Of a stretch of 64,000 bases of DNA, positions 46,501 through 58,739 are shown piece by piece. This stretch comes from Apostichopus japonicus (Eukaryota; Echinodermata; Holothuroidea; Aspidochirotida; Stichopodidae), in assembly GCF_037975245.1 (NCBI RefSeq), contig NC_092564.1, positions 11,549,484 to 11,613,483 of the forward strand. The letters run 5' to 3'. Position 1 is the first letter of the stretch, and the number at the start of each line of letters is the position of its first letter. Under the pieces are notes generated by a model. The model made no database searches and was not told the DNA's origin. It saw nothing but the letters and a program-made list of their open reading frames with translations. A program made the translations under genes and the position numbers.

Positions 46501-49500
46501 TGACGATGAGTTACAAATTGAAACACACAGAGCTGGTTCAATTACCAATTACCACTATTAGCAGTCTATCCTTTATACAGAGCTGCATCCTGTACACGTG
46601 TATGAATACTGCTGGACTTTACCCCGTACAGCATATAATCCTCACTTAGCCACCGTGGGCTGTAATAGAGGAGGATTCTGGTAATAAATTATTGAAGCAA
46701 AATGGTTTCAGTTCGAGTGGCTGCGAACCAAAACGATTTTAGTAGCAATGCACAACTAGAGAAAACTTGACAAAATTTGAAAGGAGGTAAAAACATCTTT
46801 GGGTCTATGTCGCTGAGATGAAATTCTGCTTTGATGCAAGAAACGAGGCATCAATATAACTGTGTGGTGTGTCTACAATCAGGCCTCAAAACATGCAGTA
46901 TGATATTAAAACACTCAAAATATGACTTTAATATTTTATGGGAAAATATATTTGATAGCAGCAAGGGTTATTTTATGAATTTACAATATAACCAATAAAC
47001 ATGGATGATATTTACTCATCTCAAACAAAGCGAAAGCCCCATTTTTAAAAAAAAGTTTTGAGCTGTCATAAGCGGTGACAGTTGTGTGAGCATCTACTGC
47101 AAATAAATTGTCGAAAAGCTTCCTGCATACTCAGTGATATTAGCTGAAAGCCTCTCCAAAGTGTGCGGCTACGTCAGACTTGCCCATAATTCAAATTTAA
47201 TTTAATCTACTATTTACACTAACCAGCAACTCGATATTTTCTATATTAGTTTTTTCCTCATCTACGGACCGTTTGTCTACAGCACGGTTCAGAGGATTGG
47301 AAAGTTTACAGCCTTTGAACAACTACAGCGCAAAACAGCTTTCTAATTTTTAACACACAGGGAGAACTGAGCGAAGAAGCAACACTACACTAGAGGCTAT
47401 ACATATATATGGTACACACACACAAACAGATATTAACACTATATAATTAGATACATTGTAGAGCTGAGAATGCATTAAAAGCTGTGCAAGGAAGAATTCA
47501 AGCCTGCAAGCCAATTACAGTATTTCACACCCTCATAGAAAACTTACTATCTTTCTTTGATGGAAAAAATATTGGTCCCATTTGGGATTTTTATGAGATA
47601 TTTGATTGGTTGAAATGATTGCTCTTTGTGTGAGGAGTGTTTTATATTCAAGTCAAGTAGATCGCAAAGGTAATCATAATAGTTGTAGAAGATGGAAGGT
47701 AATTTATATTTGGCTAATTGAGAAGAGGTGATTGTTGTTATGAACATGGATTAATGAGCTTTCAAAACCTCTCTGAGATAATTTATCCCATGGATAGTAT
47801 TCGTGATACCCTTAACAAGCTCTCAATTATTTAGTACATGTCAGCTGAATTCATTCATTATTCAGCAAGCAAGCAAGCAATAACCTTTATCAAACCAGAG
47901 ATGATAGATACATGTATGGAGAATAAATTGCTGGTACTGTAATGCTTTTGAAGAGAGAAAGGGAAAAGTGAGCAACAATGCAGTCAATTACTTTGTTCTA
48001 AATTTGACGGTCGTACGGTAGAATTGTAAGGAAACTGGATATATCACAGGAAATATCCCATTTACTTTAGGACAACTACATATATGTAGAATATGTACTT
48101 AGACATTTTTTTCAACCACAGCGTTGGTGAGCTCTATGAATCCTAAGGATTAAAAATGATTATTGCTGCCACTTACAGGTTGATACTTTATCTTGGAAGG
48201 GGCTCAGGAAATGACTGTAAACCTTCCCTGACAAAGATACTTGCCAATGAAATGTCTGTAGCATGCTGTCATTGAACATCTTTGAACAGTACAAGTATTT
48301 GCACTAATCGTTGCTCTCATTTACAGTTTGTTCGATATCAACATTTTTAAAAACCAACCTTGCTTGCACCCTCCCCTTCACCAATGACTGTGAACCTGTC
48401 AGCAAAATCTCTCTTTTGCAAACAGCAGCTTAGTAGTGAGGAAGCAAAACTAAAATAAAAAATTGACATGTGTACAATACCGAGTATATATACACTGTAC
48501 GTCTGCAACAATACTACTGTACTGTACCTGCCAAAGTATGGATGCAAGCTTCGATTTGTTATTCGGTTTCATTTAGAAGTGTTATGTTACGATAAACAGT
48601 GCATTAGACAAAAAAAAAATTGTTATGATATGCACAGTACTATGAGGCATAAGGTCTTATTACATTATAAATTAATATTGCTTTCAATGGTACAGTACCT
48701 CAGTGAATGGACTCCCACACTGTAAGCTAAAAGATTTAAAGATAAATAAGTTCTGCGTCATAAAACTCTGACACAACAATTCAGGTTATAATTAGTTAAT
48801 AATCAACTGTGTTTGAAAGCAAGCTTGAATATATATATATAACGTTGGCAAATAAAGTGATCTGTGATAGCAGTGAGTCTCTTCTTTGTTTTAAATTTTG
48901 TGTTCAGTATGTAAAATAAAAACAAACAACAGAGAATGAACAAGGTAGTGTTAGTATCTGAATGAACCAAGAACTAAGGCTAGACAAACATCTTGTGAGA
49001 CAACTGTTTCAGACTAGCAGTTCCTTCAGGTGACTGACGAACTAGTCATACCCTTGAAACGGAACTTTCTAAGAAATCCCTCAGGAAGGGCTTTCATTTC
49101 AAAATTTGAAATTAACATCTCCGAATGAAAACCCTGAATGGTGTATATATGCATGAAGGATTAACTCTCAGATCCATCTTAAGAATCCACAATTTTCCTT
49201 TTTTTCCCTTTTTTTCCCTTAATGCACGTAGGGATGTTACAAAATAGACATCTCAAATTTTGCAAAACATAAAAAGAGTTTCAGTAAATGCATTGATTAC
49301 ACTATAACACTATGGATATATTTAGTAATTTATCTATACTAGAGATCTGCAGGAACAATACATGCACAGTAGGTAATGATCATAATTGTACAGATTATGT
49401 ACAGTATAGTAAATGCAATAACGCAGATAGCTATCATATATTTGAACAGTCCAAATCAAATCTGTCTATCTAGCCTTGGTTTTTGGCAATGTTAATGAAG

Positions 49501-52500
49501 CAACTAATGATCCTCCAAGCTACAGTAGCTACAGTAGTCAATAAGTAGCTCTTGGATGAGAGACAGAAACATGAGAGGTTACCACCAGTCGTGTTCGTCT
49601 ACGTACATGTATGCATTCAGGTGTTTACATGGGGTTAAAAAAGTTCCTTCACAAAACAGAACTATACAATAATGATTAGCATTCATTCAAAATTCCAAAA
49701 GGTGCTAAAACATGTGCAGAATTATGATAAACTAAAAATGTCTAGGCAAACACTTCAAGATACTGGGGCTCCAGGGAGTAGATGGGCACAGTATATGTAC
49801 ATATAATATGTAGAAAATATCAAAGTCAACAAAAGATTATAATCTGTCCTATAACGTTTTTTCCTGCTTCTGCTTTCTTGAAATATCACATATCTAAAAG
49901 TTATTTGGAAATCAATTATGTTTCAGCAGACTATTATGCAGTAAACAGTCTTGAATTCTTGTTAGTACTTGGGGCAATTACTTTGTGTTATTTCTACAAT
50001 ACTATTACTATAGGTACCATACGTTTGTATTAGTACTACCCGAGCACGATAAGCAAGTTTGCAGCAAATTTTGATCTACTGTAGACAACCTGAAGATACA
50101 AAATGCAATTGTGTTAACAACGGCAGAGTGTAACCAAACAAAATGGAAGTCATACAACTGTTTGACCAGCTGCTTGAAGAACAGATTCTACTGTACTCAA
50201 AAGTTTTTTCTTTTCTCATATATTACACAAAACACATACTGTACCGTAACAGAGATAAACAGGTTGTATCTTTAATTTGCCTAGCCGTCCAATAATTTTT
50301 CAAGATTTGCCACAAACCAAGTCGCAATGTACCGAGTCGTACCGAGTCGCAATTCTATAGTTTGCTAAAAATTCTGAATTTTTCGACATCACTAATGCAT
50401 TGAGAGAACTACTGCGATACAATGCATGTTAACCTAGAAACAATAATAAACTTATTAATTTGTCTAGGCTTTGGAAATTGCTTTCACAAATTCACTGCAA
50501 AGTTTGGCTGACTTTTTATGTGCTGAAGTATGTGCAGTGTGCAATAATATCTTACAAAGTTTGTGCTGCAAATCTCTGTTAGCCCAGGATATGATCTACA
50601 AAATGGGAAGTTGTTTTTAATTGAAAGATAGAAGTGTGCAGCAAAATGATGAGACGGTTTATATGAATAGAAGGGTAAGAACATTAAGAAGATACTACAA
50701 CCGCATTTTAAGAAGCAGATGATGCTCCAAAAACTGGCATGTTCCTCTGCCCTCCTCATGCACTACATTAAGACATACAAACATGTTATCCTAGCTCAAT
50801 TGGTGAGCCCAAATTGCAGCATTACAAGCCCATACTTTTAGCATTAATATTGTATATAAACTGTACTGCCAAGTCAGTGCAAATGAGTGTACTAGTACTG
50901 TACTACATGATGACTAGATTAAAGACACATACAGGTATGAAGTTTGACTTGCATCCGATAACAATGACCCGTGATGATCGTTCAGGAAAAAGGCGTCATA
51001 CAGAGTATGTTGCATCAGTCGGGGATTGTTCACGATGAGGAAAGGTGGGATTTCTACATTAGGAAGCTTTATTTCAAATACCATTCATAGTGCTATTTTT
51101 AACAAATTTACTGATAACGGTCTAAAGACTATCTGAAAGGTACCCCTTTTTGCCTAATTTTCCCGATTATTTATGTCTTTTGAACATCCACAGCACACAC
51201 TTAAGTGTATAATCTCAATGCAGAATTTTTTGTCCTTGTTGTATAAATCTGAAAGAACTATATATCCAATAAGTTTCTTTCTCTTTTCCTTCAGAACTAA
51301 AAGTGAATCCTACAAGGCCCCAGGACAACTTAAGAGAGACCGGAAGCAATTAGGGCTGCGCAGTGACAGAAAACCTATTAAATTAGCCGAATTATTGCCC
51401 CCCCCCCATCCCCAACTAAAGTATTTGGTTAAAGTTTGAACAAATAGTCTTTAAATGAGTACGGTCCTTTCATTTTCATAAATTTGGGAATCATGCCTGC
51501 CTGATTTTCCTTTCTTTTTACAATATCAAAATTCATTTATGAAATCAGTGAAAGTGATGAATACAACTCACACATGATGGTAATATATATAGTATGCCCA
51601 GTCCAATAATTACGATATGGTTATTGCACCCCACGTCCCTGATCCACCACAAAAATGACCTCTATCACTTGGGGTCGGCGTAAATTGTGCAAGATGTTTT
51701 TAAACCAACTACTGTATTTTAAGCGGTACATATCAGCGGAAGCGTGGTATAGACAGACACATGAAGAGGCGAGTACGAAAACATACCATTATATACATGG
51801 ATCAGACGATAGCATATGAAATGATACCAAATAATACATTGTCACTATATCTAAGAACTCATCACAAATAATTCCAGGCTAGAAATGAAAAGGTTCAAAC
51901 TTTCTGCACAGTTCTTACTTTTTGACTCTTCTGTTTTTTTTTTTTGTTTTTTTTTGTTTTTTTCTGTCATCGCATGAGGTCTAACATACATGGAGTTAAA
52001 CAAAGACTACAGAGAGAAGATGCAATGCAGGAAAAAAACAAAGGTCAGTTACAAAGCGATCATTTTGACAGTTTTGGTATGTAGATGAGAGAAGGTACAA
52101 TAGCACATGCTGACTTCTGTATTACAATGTGCACAGGTTTAGTATATATGACCAAAGCTGAGGTAAACTGGACTCACAGGGAATCATTCTCTGTTCATTT
52201 TCTGGTCCATTATGTACATTTTACATTCTGGCTAGAATTATCCTAGCAAAACTTACAGGAAGAGCATTCAAACCCGTCTCCAGGCCGAGAAATAGAGAGG
52301 GATGGCACCATCTTGAATTGAGGACGCCCTAAACGTTAGCCGTTAAAGAAATAGCTCCACACGTAGAAAGCTGTGATTGCAACATGTAACGCAAATGTCA
52401 ACATTGTGTCTCATATCAAGGGTAAATAGAGTGTATTGTACCTCATAGCCAAAAAACTGAAAGCTTTATTATTGCAAAAAGCTCACAAGAACTACAAAAA

Positions 52501-55500
52501 ACGATTAAAAAAAAACAAAAAACCAGTAAGTTAAAAAATTAATAGCCAAAATCAAATCTATAAATGAAGTGTGTTAATATAGGATGTTAGATGCAGGGCT
52601 AATGTCTGTTTAATCAAAAAAAAAAATATATAAAAAAAAATCCATTTTCTTTTCTTTTGTTTTTATTGTAGTCCTGAGCATGCTTTGGTTATTTCTTTGT
52701 TTTACAAATGATACCATATGGAGAGAAAGTGAGAGAGAGATAAAGGTCAGGTCAAAAATACAGAGAATACATGATGGATTACGGTATAGGCAGGCCCTGC
52801 TGGTAAATTCCATCTACAGAATAATGAATGTCACATCCCAATTACATGCAAGTTTAGTTCACGGCCAGATGCAATAGTTAATACACACGTAGAAAAAAAA
52901 AAGGAAAAAAAAAAAAAAAAAAAACTAGGATGGATAGGGTGAAAAATAGGTTGTTGTGTTTTTCTTTTCTTTTTGGTATTTGGTTGAGGAGAGAGAAAGA
53001 TACAAACAGAAAACAGAAAACTTCCACAAACACATGGTGGAAACATTTATTTAATACTACAAGTGGTAAATAGCGAAATATGGGTAGGAGGATAAAAAAA
53101 GAAAAAAAAAGAAGCATGAGGGAACACTGAAGGAGAAGTGAAGGAGAGAAAGAAAAAAAAAAGGAAAAAAAAAAACAGATACAGCCTACTGATAAATGCA
53201 AAAATAAAAAAATAAAGGAAGCAGTGGCAAAGAAATGGGATATAAGCACAGTGTGTGCATGGAAATCAACCTTATTGAGTGCCATGGAGGCACAAGGATA
53301 GTATCCACAGCTGTAAACGAAAAAGGCAAAAGAATGGAGAGAGGAGACTTGACGGAACCGATGGTACCAAAGGAACAAGAATGTTTTGGTTGGTTTCTTG
53401 TTTTCGTTTTAAAAGAAAAAATGAAATGAACTATCCTGCCACTTCACTTTGTCATTTTGACATAAACTACGCATGCATCGCATTTCTTATGGGATTTTTA
53501 ATCGATACAGAAGTTTCATAAATCTGTCGTATTAGCTACAGTACGCTTGAGGTTTTGGGTTCAGCTAGAAAGCCGATTTGTACAAGCGACGATGAGAAAT
53601 GCAACGATGCTGAAATTGATCACTGCTTCGAGAAGTTGGAATCGGCATAAGGCCATTGATAGATACAATCAATAAATTGTTGGTAAAATTCAGATTCTAG
53701 CAGAAATCACCTGCATGAGGAAACATTTAGTTTCAAAAGTATTGTCTTGATACTGCAATACTGTAAGCAAAATTCCAAAATGAAATGGCAATAGTAAACT
53801 GTGCTAATCTTTGCATGCATCCTGTTGAACTCCAAACTGTCTGTCCTGTTCTGCACACAGACAGCGTACAGCAATACTAACTTCAGGACTTAACGGCAGG
53901 GAAAATGCTCCACTACCATGGTGAAGCCATGAACCGTCACAGTGGGGGGAGTAAACTGTCAAAAATATTGGAATAAGTTTTGCAATATTTTTTTTTACCT
54001 CCATGCAAATTGCTTAACTCCAGGCAGCAAGCTCACAATCAATCCATGATTGCACGCATCAAGGTGGTGCACAATTTATGCAATAATTCCAACGTTAATA
54101 TTACTTTAAGCCTTGAAATTCACAGTGACCAGCACTTGTCCACTGTACCATACGCAGTACCTCAAACTTCAAACAAATCATGAAATTCCCAAATTCCTTG
54201 AAAAAATACAAAAATTACAGATAGTTTTTCACCTTTGTAGTTTTGGAAATATGTCAATTTGAAGACAAAATACAAGACTTATAGTGCACACCTGTTTTCA
54301 TTTAAAAGAAGGATGAGAGAGATAGTGGGAGGAGAGTATAGGTTGTGTGATTACAACTGTTGTGAGGCATGAACTACACACGTGGCTAAAACATTTTTTT
54401 CCCCAGCATTAAAGCTAAATCACCTTTTACCATGGAAATTACAATAACAACAGTTTTGAGATCACTGACATATGAAAATTATTTTTAGTTGACTCCAAAC
54501 TGAATTTTCACTTCTTGTGATATAATTAAAGTAAGGTGGCAGTGAAATTTCCCTTTCAACATACTTCAATTTTGCACAATTTAAAATTGTATTTTTAAGT
54601 CTTTATTCAGGCAACTTCCTTAGTTAATACAATGCATTATCACTGAGTATTATTTAAGTGTGCAGTGTCTGAATTGGAGTAGGATTTGTATACATGATTA
54701 CTGTAGCAGAATTGTCCTACTGTTTATGTATACCTAAAAAACAGGTATGAGCGTTCTGCATCAACAGTATCAAACATTCAATTCATATGACAATAGTTAC
54801 ACATGATAAAATTTAATAAAAAACCTGCAAAAGAAAAGATTAAATATAGTACAAGTTTAAGCGAAAAGCAAAAACGCTTCGGTCCTTCCATGAAATGACG
54901 ATTACTACATGTATAACATTTCTGATTTGAATGACCCCACACCCCTCAAAACCCCACAAAAGTTAAATTTGGTGTTAATGAAATGAAGCACCTCACTTGT
55001 GTTCCACTATGCTACTCACCCCCCCCCACACCCCAAAGCATTTAAAAGATATTGAACAAACAAATGAGAACTGTTAAAAAAGCAAACAATGTTGGGTAGA
55101 GGTAAGTGTCTACATGAGGGTGAAGGATTACAATTGTTTACAAAATGAATATTTCTATTTTTAGTTGCTCAATGAATATATGTCACACACTTACAATATG
55201 ACATTCCTGGCACAAAGCAATCCTGACTTTCTTTTTTTCATTTTTTTTTCAACTGATACAACGCTCTGTAACATATCACCACACCACTGTGCAACCGACT
55301 AACATCACTAGAGAAAAAATTATGCAGAAAAAAAAAAAAAAAAAAGAGGGAAAAAAATAAAGAGAGAGACAGAGACAAGAAATGGGCTGCATATACTTAC
55401 CCCTCCTCCCCCAAACAACTCACAAACTGCTGTTAATTAATACCAACCAAAACAACCAAGATTAAGTTAAGTTCTGGTACTCACCTCAACTTTGACCATA

Positions 55501-57713
55501 AATACATATCTAGAGTAGTACCAACAAGGATATTTGGTTTTAGTGTATGAAACTGAGTAGGACATACATGTAAACAATGCAAATGTATCATTTCACATTC
55601 ATGAGTAAAACTTCTCACCCATAAGAATACCGGTTCACCGCCAACCGACCTTTAAAAGCCCTTACATTTCCGTATTCCAAACCAGCCTTACATTTCAAAT
55701 TCCAGATTTTGGAGAACTAGATAATAAAATCAATCTTTTGTTCCACATCTGTCTATAATCAACCACATGATGAACATATCTACTAAATTTACTTGCTAGG
55801 TACCATGAAGTCCCCACCCTCCCCCCCTCACATTTGGGAATGACAGGATCAAATTGACTAGGAGGAAAACTGGATTTCAACCAAAGACAAATGCCTTGAT
55901 TTTTATGCATTTGATATGAATTGCAGCTACTGTAGCATTTGAAGTCACTCCCCAAACTTCTCATCCTTAACAATATAATTTATCCCTTACTTCAATTCAG
56001 CCAGATATTCTCTCCTCTAGCTCATTAATAATTAGTCCTGGCTATCATTTGGCAAAACAAAAACATATGGTTGAAATTTCTAGCAAAATTTATTAGTTTC
56101 TTAATTAAGTTCAATACCTTCTATTCTCTCTGCGAAGAGCACTCGATCGATATGAAATTTGATCACGTCTATGGTACATACACTGTAGCAGCCAGCTCTC
56201 TACCACTTAGCTTTCATATGAACAACGTTTGATTTATTAACCACTCTCCAGCCACACAGATACAGACCAATCATATTATGTCACCTAGGCATAAAAACTG
56301 TTTCAAACTCGGTATATTTTCTTCAAGACCGAGGTAGTAGAGTAGATCTAGGCATTTGCTAGAATTAATCACTCGTAGACAAAATATACCATGTTATTCG
56401 AAACCAGCATAAAATCAAGGGTTGATATACAGTATGCACTGTTGCATTTAAGACTGTTTGAACTAAAAACTTTGATCTCGTCTCATTTCACAATATTCAT
56501 AAATCAGTTATTCATAAATCAGTTTGGAGCTCTAATGCAGCATAGTCTCCTTCCTCTCTCAGTTTTGTCTACAGGTAACTCAACCGATATTATAGGAATA
56601 AAGACAGACATTAAAGTAGGCTAATTCTTCTACATCAAATATACCGTTTCTTTACTTATTTACAACTCGTGATTTCCTCTTTTGTATGCTAGGAGTAGAA
56701 ATTACGTGTCCTTATTTAATTTATTCTGATGGCATGCTAAGAACAGGAACTTGAGCCTTCCATTAGCCCTCTCCAAATAAAATAGTCTGGGTGATAAACA
56801 TGCAAATTTTTATGGCTCTGTTGCACAATTGAACTGACTTCAGTTAAAAGTCCACCAGTAAAGTCAATAACAACAAGGAAATACTTTCACTTTATTTTGT
56901 TAACATACTATTTTTCGGCATCTCTACATACTTTTGGGCAATCATGCAGTAAGCTGATATGGCGAGAGCTAAGGATAACCTCGTAAGGGTACAATCCATC
57001 ACCTGATCTTTGATATCTATTTTCCTCACTCTTGTTTTCTAGACACGAGAGCTCTTCCGATAAAGACTGTCTAACTGCAGACTTGTATGACATAAAGTTG
57101 TCCGACATTTTCCTTTTTAAATTTTTTTTAATACCTCTGCAGATTTATATACTTACCATGTAACCGTTTGCCAAGTCCCTTTCCATCTGACCAGCCACGC
57201 TTCCTCAGTAGGACCTCACCATACCTCTTCTCCTAAACAATGAAGGAAAACCATGTCACTACACGTGCATAATTGCACACAGTACAACTTCTACGATACA
57301 GAATAAAGCAAGGCTGTAAATCTATGCTTGTAACTCTACAGTATGCTTACTTGGAGGTATTTATAGTTGTCTGCATACAGTGCAGGAGCTCCTGATATTC
57401 AGGTGCACCTGAGTGTTTACACTTGCTTGACCTGCAAAGCTTACATGTTGATGTTTTGTTTATCAAGCATAACAGAGGTTCTCAAAATAAAATCCATATT
57501 TTGTAACACTTACAACAGAGTGAAATACTTTATGCTCATGAAGCTACTATAAGCTGCAACAACCACTTTATAAAATTTCACAAAAAAGAAAATCAAAAGT
57601 TACAACTGTCATGAGCACAAAAGAAAAATGAGGAAGGCAAACTATACCTGGTCATCTGCTACTACATGATTGGTACCCTTATCGTCCGGCGTTGTCTGCC
57701 CCTGAGACTGCAT
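27883..57713 (-). CDS. GPATCH8: G-patch, RS-domain nuclear protein, GPATCH8-like (5 exons)
   Basis: Exons 57713-57648, 57232-57157, 34951-34878, 34279-34176 and 31507-27883 join with matching phases to give 1314 residues. Exons 2 and 3 encode a G-patch (about 23-65) with G35-W36, G39-x-GLG43 and G48-x-x-EP. Then come a charged region, a W-P...EEPKLTFSVNPLKYEF block (about 428-456), a lysine-rich run (about 470-495), an RS domain (about 553-673), a PAELEKYRDLQEKARRHV block (about 815-832) and a GMS repeat tail with eight Ala. The two blocks and the HH-polyAla resemble vertebrate GPATCH8 as I remember it, so orthology is likely but unproven. G-patch/RS proteins act in pre-mRNA splicing in the nucleus. 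The C2H2 finger of GPATCH8 is not seen. Confidence 0.65.
28080..28410 (-). repeat. In-frame minisatellite coding for PGMSAV repeats, with polyalanine
   Basis: An 18-nt unit (encoding PGMSAV or PGMSGV) occurs about eleven times in a row, with four more copies after a stretch of eight Ala codons (28142-28165). Imperfect copies (QGMSAV, HGMSAV) show point divergence. Length is probably variable between individuals. Confidence 0.8.
31510..34170. other. GPATCH8-like intron 4
   Basis: 2.7 kb, AT-rich, low in CpG. No feature recognised. Confidence 0.5.
34176..34279 (-). CDS. GPATCH8: GPATCH8-like exon 4
   Basis: 104 nt, acceptor TTCTTCTTCATAG, donor ATCAG|GTAGGT. Encodes IHEKWLEEPTNTSENGETEN and an acidic linker ending SDGSSNI. 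An internal alternative donor (GAGAAG|GTATCT) would shorten it, but its phase would not match exon 5. Confidence 0.65.
34285..34870. other. GPATCH8-like intron 3
   Basis: 0.6 kb, no feature recognised. Confidence 0.5.
34878..34951 (-). CDS. GPATCH8: GPATCH8-like exon 3
   Basis: 74 nt, acceptor CCCACCTTGCAG, donor GCTCAG|GTTAGT. Completes Gly48 and reads DVEPVFLSLNQGDEGDSLNQ, LAAQ. The EP and following glycines fit the second half of a G-patch. Confidence 0.65.
52600..53215. repeat. A-rich low-complexity region
   Basis: Several long A runs interspersed with GA-rich sequence. Long minus-strand frames here encode only Phe/Ser-rich low-complexity peptides and are not genes. Confidence 0.7.
56908..57108 (-). 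CDS. Small orphan open frame with poly(A) signal
   Basis: 66 codons starting MSDNFMSYKSAVRQSLSEEL and ending CRDAEK, with AATAAA 12 bases after the stop (56896-56891). Its composition is balanced and coding-like in an AT-rich intron. I recognise no domain. It could be a retrocopy fragment, a nested micro-gene or chance. Confidence 0.2.
   Translation of the reverse strand: MSDNFMSYKSAVRQSLSEELSCLENKSEENRYQRSGDGLYPYEVILSSRHISLLHDCPKVCRDAEK
57157..57232 (-). CDS. GPATCH8: GPATCH8-like exon 2: G-patch core
   Basis: 76 nt, acceptor TTCATTGTTTAG, donor CATG|GTAAGT. Encodes EKRYGEVLLRKRGWSDGKG then LGKRLH. It has the Gly and Trp pattern of the G-patch motif. It is too short to appear as a long open frame. 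Confidence 0.75.
57648..57713 (-). CDS. GPATCH8: GPATCH8-like exon 1: start
   Basis: ATG at 57713, 22 codons (MQSQGQTTPDDKGTNHVVAD, DQ), donor GACCAG|GTATAG, phase 0. Chosen because it is the first ATG in frame with the G-patch exon. An additional upstream coding exon cannot be excluded. Confidence 0.6.
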
Positions 57714-57719
57714 CTTAAG

Positions 57720-58000
57720 CGATTCTGACCACTAAGGTGTCATGAACAGTAATTGCAGTCCGTACAGTAAAGTTATTCAAAATGCAATAGACAACCAGAG
57801 AAGATGGCAATACAAAATGCCAAAAGTTCACCGGTTTCTTCAAAGAACAGTTCCTTCAGGCAATAACATCTTCCAAGTTCATAACCAGGAGTAGTAAACA
57901 CCCAGTCTGTAGTTAGCTCAACTCGTAATTCAAGTTGTAGTTCAGTTCAGATTAGCAAGTCTGGGAAAAGGATTAAGAAGAAAGATTGAGCACTAAGTAC
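57720..58000. promoter_or_regulatory. 5' flank of the GPATCH8-like gene
   Basis: Expected promoter and leader region of the minus-strand gene. No clear TATA box on the minus strand. The plus-strand TATAAAAGG near 58000 belongs to a repeat unit. Confidence 0.25.
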
Positions 58001-58400
58001 TATAAAAGGGAGCTGATACATAATGTACTATACTATACTGTACTGTAGAAGGCAAGTTAAAAGTAACCCTATCGTATAAAGGCAGTGAACAAATGAGCCA
58101 CTTGCCAAAATGTTGAGCGTAATGCATTTTTTACTCGCCAGTCGAAAATTCTACTCGCCATTGGCGAGTTGGCTACTGTATTTGTCGAGGCCTGTGATAC
58201 ATACTGGACTGTACTGTAGTTGGGAGCTAATACTGTACATACTGGACTGTACTGTAGAAGGGAGCTGATAGATACTGTACTGTACTGTACTGTACTGTAG
58301 AAGGAAGCTGATACATACTGTACTGTACTGTAGAAAGGGGGGCTGATACAGACTGTACTATACTGTACTGTAGAAGGGAGCTGATACACACTGTACAAAT
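58000..58400. repeat. ACTGTACTGTAG minisatellite
   Basis: About six units of roughly 40 bp carrying (ACTGT)-type runs followed by GTAGAAGGGAGCTGATACA, with variable numbers of the inner pentamer. A unique insert separates the first, degenerate unit (about 58000-58055) from the rest (about 58195-58400). Long frames here are repeat artefacts. Confidence 0.75.
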
Positions 58401-58401
58401 A

Positions 58402-58625
58402 CTGGAATACTTTCATATTTGCTTAAATATCTTTGACGACATGGTAGCCTAACACTACACTAAGTTAACAGGGAAATCTAGCCTAACCATCTGTTTATTT
58501 GCTGAAATTGTGACGCAGTTATAAGATATCCATGGAATACTTTTAATATTGCTGTAACTTCGACCACATGGTAGCCTAACACCACACTAAGTCAATGGGA
58601 AAATCTTGCCTAACCATCGGTTTAA
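58402..58625. repeat. Tandem duplicate of about 95 bp
   Basis: 58402-58498 and 58531-58623 share TGGAATACTTT, CATGGTAGCCTAACAC and GCCTAACCATC. Diverged by several substitutions and small indels. Confidence 0.65.
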
Positions 58626-58739
58626 AAAAAAAAAAATAACACTGCGTAGGATTGCGGTAATAAATTAGGAACCGGGTACGTACTGTAGTTCCGCGTCGGT
58701 TGGGTACCCAGATAACCTGTGCAAACACTAATTTACTAG

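Larger units (their letters stand above)
34952..57156. other. GPATCH8-like intron 2 (22 kb)
   Basis: Very long, CpG-poor, with many TACAGTA/GTACAGTAC words, poly-A or poly-T tracts (near 51936-51963, 52890-52925, 53093-53178, 55328-55345) and microsatellites. Weak coding-like pieces at 50936-51439 (plus) and 56908-57108 (minus) are noted separately. Most of it shows nothing else. Confidence 0.5.

Noticed and set aside
48347-48547. Minus-strand segment with KRDFADRFTVIGEGEGASK as a possible intron 2 exon
   Set aside because: It has a T-rich acceptor-like tract, but no homology to the G-patch family was recognised and the neighbouring exons already join in phase.
52831-53378. Phe-rich minus-strand frames
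   Set aside because: Antisense reading of poly-A low-complexity DNA.
57995-58006. Plus-strand TATAAAAGG as a promoter
   Set aside because: It is a degenerate unit of the adjacent minisatellite and no plus-strand gene follows.
58069-58416. 115-codon minus-strand frame with YSTVQY repeats
   Set aside because: Created by the ACTGT minisatellite.
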